55,689 bases of DNA from Candidatus Methanophagaceae archaeon GoMg1 (GTDB lineage: Archaea > Halobacteriota > Syntropharchaeia > Alkanophagales > Methanospirareceae), in contig QBUL01000187.1 of the NCBI GenBank assembly GCA_013180605.1, forward strand, positions 1-55,689, in the 5' to 3' direction. Positions 50,693 to 55,689 of this stretch are shown here, piece after piece. A program made the translations under genes and the position numbers. The notes beneath the pieces were generated by a model that saw only the letters and a program-made list of their open reading frames with translations, made no database searches and had not been told where the DNA came from. Each line of letters begins with the position of its first letter. The first letter of the stretch is position 1.

Positions 50693-50888
50693 AAAAATAT
50701 TAACCACAAGATTACACATCGTGGGCTCTGCCCACGTCCCCGCAAACCCAGAAAGGGTTTATTCCACGAGAGAATAATATTCTGTAAAAATACTGTTTCA
50801 GGGTTCTATATGTGTTTTTATCCATTATTAATCCCCCTCTCTTGTGTTAATCTTGTGAAATCTCGTGGTTCATTATTTACAATTTATT
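50693..50888. repeat. AACCACAAGATTACACA inverted repeat
   Basis: TTAACCACAAGATTACACAT at the left and TTGTGTTAATCTTGTGAAAT with CTCGTGGTTCATTATTTACA at the right, an imperfect palindrome around an unmatched middle. A second copy at 52924-53108 has another element inserted in its middle. Confidence 0.75.
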
Positions 50889-51014
50889 ATCCAGTCTTAT
50901 TTTCCCGTGCCTGGCGGGTATTTCTCTTTTAAAACCGAAAATGCTTTTTTTCAGGTCTTCTTTTCTTTCTTCAATGTCTTCAACATGGGCTATTCCAAAT
51001 CTCCTGAACGCCCT

Positions 51015-51266
51015 TCACAGTTCCTTTGCAACTTCCGATTTGTGTATCCAGAAACAATATGAGCAACTCCAAATACGCCCTCCATCCTTCTTGAGCACCC
51101 ATTCCCCTCCTGTTTGTTCGTCTTCACAGGGATAAAAGGGGCAGAAACACCACGTGCAATCCTGACCTGTAAAATGACAGGGATAATATTCACACGTTTC
51201 GTCGGGTCCTACGAGTTTCTTATCCTTCAATACCCTTTTCAAGCGTTCATAAGCGAGTGGATGCAT
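51015..51266 (-). CDS. Cysteine-rich small-domain protein (PF04071-like)
   Basis: 83 residues from ATG at 51266 (MHPLAYERLKRVL). Cys-rich pattern TCEYYPCHFTGQDCTWCFCP and FYPCED..WSCSYCFWIH is typical of the 'cysteine-rich small domain' often linked to cobalamin or metal metabolism genes. Probably binds a metal. It is alone here; a longer version in another frame is a shadow. Confidence 0.75.
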   Translation of the reverse strand: MHPLAYERLKRVLKDKKLVGPDETCEYYPCHFTGQDCTWCFCPFYPCEDEQTGGEWVLKKDGGRIWSCSYCFWIHKSEVAKEL

Positions 51267-51282
51267 TTTCGGTAAAAGGGTT

Positions 51283-51633
51283 CTATACAGATTTTGACAT
51301 TGCCGCCTTGATAATGTCAATGACTTCAATCAAGTTCACTTTGTCACATGTCCTAACACCTTCTGGAGTGTGCAAGTGAAATGGAAAAGAGGAAATCTCC
51401 TTGTGATGAGGTGCGCTGTCCCATCGTTTGATCAATCTATTATTTCCATTCATAAAATGAAAGCGATAATCTGTGTGTTCCATAGATACTAACTCCCTGA
51501 AGTCTAAGGAATAGTTGTTAACAAAAACGACTTTACCTTTGATAATGCCCATTTCCTCGGAAACTAAACTGAATTCGATGCTTTTCTTTTTTATTAACCA
51601 TTTACACTCCTCTAACTTTTTTTTCCACCTCAC
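51283..51633 (-). CDS. DUF6516-like protein, possible toxin component
   Basis: 116 residues. FRELVSMEHTDYRFHFMNGN, LIKRWDSAPHHKEISSFPFH and LHTPEGVRTC match the DUF6516 pattern (RWDnaPHH). Such proteins are commonly encoded beside a small partner, as here (gap 34 bases). A toxin-antitoxin role is suggested by the arrangement only. Confidence 0.7.
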   Translation of the reverse strand: MRWKKKLEECKWLIKKKSIEFSLVSEEMGIIKGKVVFVNNYSLDFRELVSMEHTDYRFHFMNGNNRLIKRWDSAPHHKEISSFPFHLHTPEGVRTCDKVNLIEVIDIIKAAMSKSV

Positions 51634-51667
51634 TAAAATAGTCCCGGATCATAAATCATATCTGCAT

Positions 51668-51940
51668 TTATATTAATATCCCTTCTAAGAGCTTTAACTT
51701 CTTCCTCACGTGTTCATAGGCTCTGTAAGCGAAGAGGAAATCAAACCACTCTGCATCATCGCCCAAGTCGCCAGAGTCAAACTTTTGAATAAATTCCTCT
51801 CTCGACATTTTATATTTCTTCTCAAAAGTCTCCAAATCCTTTTTATATTCGTATAAACTTATTTTCAATAGATTTTCTTCAATCGCCAGCCCAGACTTGA
51901 TGATGGGTATCTCCTCTTTCTGAATCTTTATCGTTGCCAT
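51668..51940 (-). CDS. Small partner of the DUF6516-like protein, possible antitoxin
   Basis: 90 residues from ATG at 51940 (MATIKIQKEEIPIIKSGLAI). Mostly helical, acidic (EEFIQKFDSGDLGDDAEW). Expressed with the DUF6516-like gene. An upstream ATG gives a long basic extension overlapping the previous gene and is rejected. Confidence 0.6.
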   Translation of the reverse strand: MATIKIQKEEIPIIKSGLAIEENLLKISLYEYKKDLETFEKKYKMSREEFIQKFDSGDLGDDAEWFDFLFAYRAYEHVRKKLKLLEGILI

Positions 51941-51956
51941 ATTTTCACTACTCTTT

Positions 51957-52923
51957 TTATTTATTATAACACTTACTAATAGGATATGAAAAACCGCAAA
52001 TGTTACAATGGAAGCAATTTTTTGGCATTCCCGCCTTGCATAGCGGACATACATTCGCCTTTACCTTCGGCTTTGGAACTTCATCCACAACCTCTTTATA
52101 TATCTCGTAGAAGAAGAGATGCTCTTTATTCATGAATTCCATCTCATATTCTCTTTTCTTCGCATCGAACTCAGCATCCGAGATTTTCAAAGCGATAATA
52201 TCCCGTAGCTTTGTTGTTCCAGAACCGAACTCTATCGGTTCTTTTTCTCTCCATGCTACCTCACCCAATTCTTTTTCATACGCCTTTCTTAATATCCATT
52301 TCCCATATTTTCTCCCTTTTATTTCCTTTACCTTCAAGTCTGGACTCATATCGAGAGCGAATTCAACAATTTCTTTATCAAGATACGGCTGTTTTATCTT
52401 CACACCGAGAAAATCACCAAGTTTGTTAGAGGAGAAATACATCGTTTTTGAAAGATTTATTATGTATTTATTCAACTCTTTGTGTGAGAGTTCGTGCATG
52501 TAAGAATAACCAGCAAAAAGCTCGTCTGCACCATCTCCGGTCATTACGCTTTCTATTCCTAAATTCTTTGCTTCTTTTATTGCCACGTAGATAGCCAAAT
52601 CATTGGGAAGAGCAGGATCAAAACTTCTGACCGCTTTTATCACATTCCCAGATTTTTTCTAATGCTTCATTTTCTGCTATGCGGATCAAATGATGCTCAT
52701 AAAGGAACCTCTGAGCCATCCTTTTTGCATATTCAAGGTCAGGAGCAGGAGTTCCTGCTAAGGATACCGTAAGTGCTTTCTTGTTTCTTCCAGCGTCTTT
52801 AGAAACGGCAGCTAAAATGCTCGTGTCTAATCCGCCAGAAAGTAGCAATGCCTCTGCAGCGTTTCTCTCAACAGCGTCACTTAATAGTTCTCTTAGCCTG
52901 CTGCATACCTCCTCTTCTTTCAT
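51957..52923 (-). pseudogene. Asparagine-synthase-like (PP-loop) protein, single-base frameshift
   Basis: The N-terminal part (52923 to ~52645) carries LLLSGGLDTSILAAVSKDAG (PP-loop) and RMAQRFLYEHHLIRIAENEA; the C-terminal part from ~52640 in the next frame carries IKAVRSFDPALPNDLAIYVA, MTGDGADELFAGYSYM and a zinc-like tail (CPLCKAGMP, FHCNICGF). Joining ...LEKIWE to VIKAVRSF restores a continuous asparagine-synthase C-domain of ~320 residues, needing one base removed at about 52642. Sequencing error, recent mutation or programmed shift cannot be told apart. The glutaminase domain of AsnB is absent; such proteins amidate other substrates. Confidence 0.75.
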
Positions 52924-53108
52924 GAGTTAACCACGAGATTACACAACACTTTTTCTTTTTTGCAAAAAGAAAACCTGTGCTAAAAGAAAAACTATGGAAC
53001 TATTTTTAGTCAAGGTTTTTACCGAAGGTAAAAAAGTTGTTGGTAAAGCTTTTCTTTCTAATAAAAAGTTTCTCGTGAAATCTCGCGGTTCATTATTTGC
53101 AATTTATT
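52924..53108. repeat. AACCACGAGATTACACA repeat split by a KVFTEGKKVV element
   Basis: TTAACCACGAGATTACACAA (52927-52946) and TCTCGTGAAATCTCGCGGTT with CATTATTTGCAATTTATTAC (to 53108) match the two arms of the repeat at 50693. Between them (52948-53070) lies the KVFTEGKKVV element, copy 2. Confidence 0.75.
52948..53070 (+). repeat. KVFTEGKKVV element, copy 2
   Basis: Hairpin CTTTTTCTTTTTTGCAAAAAGAAAA (stem TTTTCTTTTT / AAAAAGAAAA), box CCTGTGCTAAAAGAAAA, then the micro-ORF starting ATG at 52994. Inverted relative to copy 1 and nested in another repeat. Confidence 0.8.
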
Positions 53109-53137
53109 ACTGGAATGACTATAATACGACAAGATGA
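52994..53137 (+). CDS. KVFTEGKKVV micro-ORF, 47 residues
   Basis: Encodes MELFLVKVFTEGKKVVGKAF, LSNKKFLVKSRGS and ends in YYWNDYNTTR. The first 16 residues match the micro-ORF at 4254 (MEIFLVKVFTEGKKVV). Its stop TGA overlaps the ATG of the UPF0280 gene (ATGA). Whether it is translated is unknown; conservation of the first part in two otherwise diverged copies is the reason to list it. Confidence 0.4.
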   Translation: MELFLVKVFTEGKKVVGKAFLSNKKFLVKSRGSLFAIYYWNDYNTTR

Positions 53138-53859
53138 AAGAGAGTTTCAGGTTAAAAGAAACTTTCGTATGGATAACCGCGGATGAAAAGAGGTACATAG
53201 AGATAGCAAAAGAGGAACTAAAACGACGTAGGAACGATTTGGAGCGGTTTACGCGATGGCACCCGTATTTCCTTGTAACGCTCGAAGGTTACCCGATAAA
53301 ACAAACAGACATCGAGTTCGGGAGTGCCATAGGAAAGGACAAGATACCCGAGATAATAACAAGAATGACAGAATCCGCGGAAAAATTTGGTATTGGACCA
53401 ATGTCTGCAGTGGCAGGGACGTTGGCGGAGTTCGCGGTGGAAGCAATGCACGATGCAGGAGCGACTTATGCAATGGTGGATAATGGCGGTGACGTTGCAT
53501 TAATATGCGATAGGGAAGTACTGGTTGGTATATATGCGGGAGAAAGTCCCTTCTCAAACAGAATTGCACTTAAGCTGCACCCCTCTTCTTCCTTATTGGG
53601 TGTGTGCACGTCTTCAGGAACGGTGGGGCATTCTATAAGCTTCGGAAACGCCGATGCGGCAACCGTGATAAGCAATAGTGCATCTTTGTCTGATGCGGCA
53701 GCTACTGCGCTCGGTAATTCCGTAACCGACGCCCAGTCTGTCTCAAAAGCATTTGGGGTGATTAAATATGTGGAAGGCATCAAAGGTGCGCTTGTGATAT
53801 ATAAGGACACACTCGCAACATGGGGCGAAATTCCGGAGGTCGTGGAAACAAGAAAATAG
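53134..53859 (+). CDS. UPF0280 family protein
   Basis: 241 residues. ApbE-related fold: VTLEGYPIKQTDIEFGSAIG, PMSAVAGTLAEFAVEAMHDA, VDNGGDVALICDREVLVGIY and TSSGTVGHSISFGNADAATV. UPF0280 proteins are common in methanogens, ANME and sulfate reducers; function unknown, FAD or flavin transfer suspected from the ApbE likeness. The start overlaps the stop of the micro-ORF before it. Confidence 0.88.
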   Translation: MKESFRLKETFVWITADEKRYIEIAKEELKRRRNDLERFTRWHPYFLVTLEGYPIKQTDIEFGSAIGKDKIPEIITRMTESAEKFGIGPMSAVAGTLAEFAVEAMHDAGATYAMVDNGGDVALICDREVLVGIYAGESPFSNRIALKLHPSSSLLGVCTSSGTVGHSISFGNADAATVISNSASLSDAAATALGNSVTDAQSVSKAFGVIKYVEGIKGALVIYKDTLATWGEIPEVVETRK

Positions 53860-53867
53860 AAAATAAA

Positions 53868-54046
53868 TTGTTGACACAGATCAACGCAGATTAACACAGA
53901 TGAAACGAGCAAAGCCAATGCCACATTCCAAAATTTACCGCAGAGAACGCGGAATTAGAGGTTTCGTTTATTAGCGGTTCAGCTCGTTAGCTAAACCTCC
54001 AAACCGCTATCCTCTGTGAACTCTGCGGTTAATCTGACATCGTCAA
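53868..54046. repeat. Inverted copy of the composite GACGCAGATT/CCGCAGAG repeat
   Basis: GACACAGATCAACGCAGATT, AACACAGATGAAACGAGCAA, CCAATGCCACATTCCAAAAT, TTACCGCAGAGAACGCGG, and CTCTGTGAACTCTGCGGTTA. Reads as the inverse of 40936-41115, including the unique linker (GAAACGAGCAA..CCAATG.CACATT). Confidence 0.8.
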
Positions 54047-54047
54047 G

Positions 54048-55058
54048 TTATATCCTCAGCAGGGCAACTTCATTTTCGTCCAGCGGTGAAACAACTATTC
54101 TCTCTTTCCTTTGTTCTTGATCTCCGTGGAGTTCAGCCCCATGAAAGGGTTTATATTCCACTAATACTTCCTCTTTGGCACCCGCATCAGAATACCTCGC
54201 AGTCAATTTTGCTGCGACTTCAATCGCTTCTTTGCTCTTTTCACCTTCCAAAATCGTTATTGGGCTCCCGTAACCAAGCACCTCGAAAACATAATCCTCT
54301 GTGTTCTTCAAATCCAGTAAAAGCGTATTCTCTGCTTCATTTCTCCCTACTATTATTTTCGACGACCCGAACCGAAAATGCCTGCCTATTTTCAGTACTC
54401 TTACATCCCGCATCGTCACGCGTTCATTATGGTCGAACAAATCCCTCAGCTTAGATGCAAATTCGCGGTAGGTTAAGAGACAACCGCCAGAAGGAGTGGG
54501 GTACTCCTCTTCCAGAATGCCAAACTTCTTTGCAAGCGCAATCTGGGGCTTTCTGCTCTTTCCTTTTATATCCAGAAGCTTGCTCCTGTCCACCCAACCT
54601 TTTTGTTCCGGAATTGTTTCAGGGAGTAGTTTTGCGGATAGCGGTCTCAAAACCATTTTTTCCAATCCCGCTTCTTTTTCCTCGAGTTCCAATGCTTTCC
54701 TGTGCTGGCTCATGGGTCTTTCACCCAGAACATCGCCTGTAAAGATGAGATTGGCACCCACGTCTTTCGCAATCCGCTTCGCTTCTCGCAGCATATAAAT
54801 ATGACAATCTATACAGGGGTTCATCCCCGAGCCATAGCCATACTTAGGGTTTCGTACCATGTCAAGGTATTCTTCACCTGATTCTACCCGAACAAGCGGT
54901 ATCCCGAATTTCTTTGCCACCTCACCCGCATAATCCCTCTTCTCCGCAGTAACAGGCAAAATAAAAGTCACGGCTACAACCTCTATACCCTGGTCTAAGA
55001 CGAGCTTAGTCGCCAATATCGAATCTAAGCCGCCGGATAACAACGCTAACGCTTTCAT
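54048..55058 (-). CDS. PP-loop tRNA thiolation-like enzyme
   Basis: 336 residues. ATP-pyrophosphatase start MKALALLSGGLDSILATKLV (SGGLDS), then VRNPKYGYGSGMNPCIDCHI, YMLREAKRIAKDVGANLIF, and YPTPSGGCLLTYREFASKL, the paired cysteines (C102, C105; and C in SGGC) of MnmA/ThiI-like enzymes; DUF814-like C-terminal segment. Probably sulfurates a tRNA base; which one is not readable. Starts next to a hairpin of the KVFTEGKKVV element, the same arrangement as pyrF at 4304. Confidence 0.75.
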   Translation of the reverse strand: MKALALLSGGLDSILATKLVLDQGIEVVAVTFILPVTAEKRDYAGEVAKKFGIPLVRVESGEEYLDMVRNPKYGYGSGMNPCIDCHIYMLREAKRIAKDVGANLIFTGDVLGERPMSQHRKALELEEKEAGLEKMVLRPLSAKLLPETIPEQKGWVDRSKLLDIKGKSRKPQIALAKKFGILEEEYPTPSGGCLLTYREFASKLRDLFDHNERVTMRDVRVLKIGRHFRFGSSKIIVGRNEAENTLLLDLKNTEDYVFEVLGYGSPITILEGEKSKEAIEVAAKLTARYSDAGAKEEVLVEYKPFHGAELHGDQEQRKERIVVSPLDENEVALLRI

Positions 55059-55059
55059 T

Positions 55060-55106
55060 ACACTTTTTCTTTTTCATAAAAAGAAAACCTGTGCTAAAAG
55101 AAAAAA
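55060..55106 (+). repeat. KVFTEGKKVV element, copy 3 (hairpin and box only)
   Basis: TTTCTTTTT-CAT-AAAAAGAAA stem (perfect, 9 bp), then CCTGTGCTAAAAGAAAAAAC. The micro-ORF is lost: the frame after the box reads ATG TGT TTA G. Lies between divergent genes like copies 1 and 2. Confidence 0.75.
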
Positions 55107-55224
55107 CGTATGTGTTTAGCTCCATCTACAACCATTTCATCCTTCTCACCTCAACAGCCATCTAAAATCCGGTTAAAACCGAAAAACTACTATATTATGA
55201 GAGCAATACCCTATTTAGAGAAGG

Positions 55225-55689
55225 ATGGACAAAGACGAGATTATCAGACAACTCAAACGTGAGAATGAGCTGCTTAAGGCACGCATAGAGGAATTCGAGG
55301 CCCAACTGGCTAGATATGAGAACCCGCATGCCCCTCCAAGCATGAGACGCGGTGGCAATAGCAGAAGGAATCAGAAGAAAGGGCACAAAGGGGTGACGAG
55401 ACAACGGGCAGAACCAGATAGGCCGGTAGAGGTCCGGATGGGTCGATGCCCGTACTGCGATGCCGAGCTTGGTGATCCGGTCAGCGTGGGATCGAAGATT
55501 ATCGAGGAGATCCCAGAACCACAACCAGTTATCGTCACCGAATACAAAATTGCACATTATACATGTCCCCGGTGTCATAGAGAAGTCGTTGCAAGCGATC
55601 CCGACTGCCCAAAAGAAGGCATATTCGGTAATAACACGATAGCACAAGCGACAGTGCTGAAATACGAGGAGCGGTTGCCACACCGTAAG
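55225..55689 (+). CDS. IS66-type transposase, N-terminal part, runs off the window
   Basis: 155 codons from ATG at 55225, no stop before the window end. N-terminal leucine-zipper-like coiled coil (ENELLKARIEEFEAQLARYE), a basic/proline segment (NPHAPPSMRRGGNSRRNQKK), and zinc-like motifs CPYCDAEL and CPRCHREV, matching the TnpC-type IS66 transposases. The left end of the insertion sequence is not clearly visible in the 165 bases before it, so the boundary is undetermined. Confidence 0.8.
   Translation, partial: MDKDEIIRQLKRENELLKARIEEFEAQLARYENPHAPPSMRRGGNSRRNQKKGHKGVTRQRAEPDRPVEVRMGRCPYCDAELGDPVSVGSKIIEEIPEPQPVIVTEYKIAHYTCPRCHREVVASDPDCPKEGIFGNNTIAQATVLKYEERLPHRK

Noticed and set aside
50679-50900. 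A tRNA or structured RNA in the spacer after glyS
   Set aside because: GGGCTCTGCCC-type pairing is present but no cloverleaf could be drawn; the spacer is explained by the AACCAC repeat.

Overview
The window is a piece of an archaeal chromosome, most likely from a euryarchaeon of the methanogen/ANME kind (anaerobic methane or alkane oxidisers and relatives). The signs are a histone, family B DNA polymerase, proteasome beta subunit, the termination RNase FttA/aCPSF1, aIF5A, a NikR regulator, archaeal FAD synthase (RibL), NadM, the archaeal shikimate entry pair (ADH synthase and 3-dehydroquinate synthase II), a probable methanofuran enzyme (MfnD-like) and a PGF-CTERM surface protein. Base composition is moderate, with AT-rich and GC-rich islands. 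The exact lineage cannot be fixed from sequence reading alone.

Layout. 1-6.5 kb: a TPR protein, two small unknowns, a tandem pair of U32-family proteins, an atypical orotidine-phosphate decarboxylase, then a graveyard (3' piece of ilvC, a PLP gamma-lyase split by a miniature transposon, a collapsed glycerophosphodiesterase). 6.5-16.7 kb: an acyl-CoA synthetase, a GC-rich Glu/Leu dehydrogenase, AcdB, and a scatter of AT-rich orphan genes (membrane-anchored and HEPN-like proteins), an integrase remnant and a TIR remnant. 16.7-25 kb: a minus-strand metabolic block with AcdA, a 2-oxoacid:ferredoxin oxidoreductase (porB, porA, fused porGD) and ilvC-ilvN-ilvB. 25-34 kb: a CPA2 antiporter with a TrkA-N/USP regulator, DNA polymerase B, histone, NadM, membrane proteins, a DJ-1 protein, Yip1 and acylphosphatase. 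34-38.7 kb: accessory DNA with a minimal nucleotidyltransferase and a HepT stump, a UPF0282 protein lacking its metal site, a winged-helix/TIR gene between repeats, and an aspartic-protease-like pair. 38.7-50.7 kb: dense core genes (shikimate entry, FttA, proteasome-NikR-RibL-JAMM-MfnD run, a 28-residue mS38-like protein with an AUU start, aIF5A, CBS protein, GlyRS). 50.7-55.7 kb: small Cys-rich and toxin-like genes, a frameshifted asparagine-synthase-like gene, UPF0280, a PP-loop thiolation enzyme and the start of an IS66-type transposase.

How it fits together. Glu/Leu dehydrogenase, the 2-oxoacid:ferredoxin oxidoreductase, AcdA/AcdB and the AMP-forming acyl-CoA synthetase together could turn amino acids or 2-oxoacids into acyl-CoA, ATP and reduced ferredoxin; the adjacent ilv genes make the branched-chain 2-oxoacids such an enzyme could use. 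The most striking part is the repeat landscape. At least five unrelated families of short palindromic or mobile sequences occupy the spacers. One is a 157-bp element with terminal inverted repeats and a perfect 9-bp target duplication inside a gene. One carries a conserved micro-ORF (shared core LVKVFTEGKKVV) and sits between divergent genes. One (GACGCAGATT...) ends in a TATA-like block placed at leaderless distance from several start codons and encloses a GxxExxY-gene stump. Several AT-rich defence-like genes are bracketed by repeats as if they moved as cassettes.
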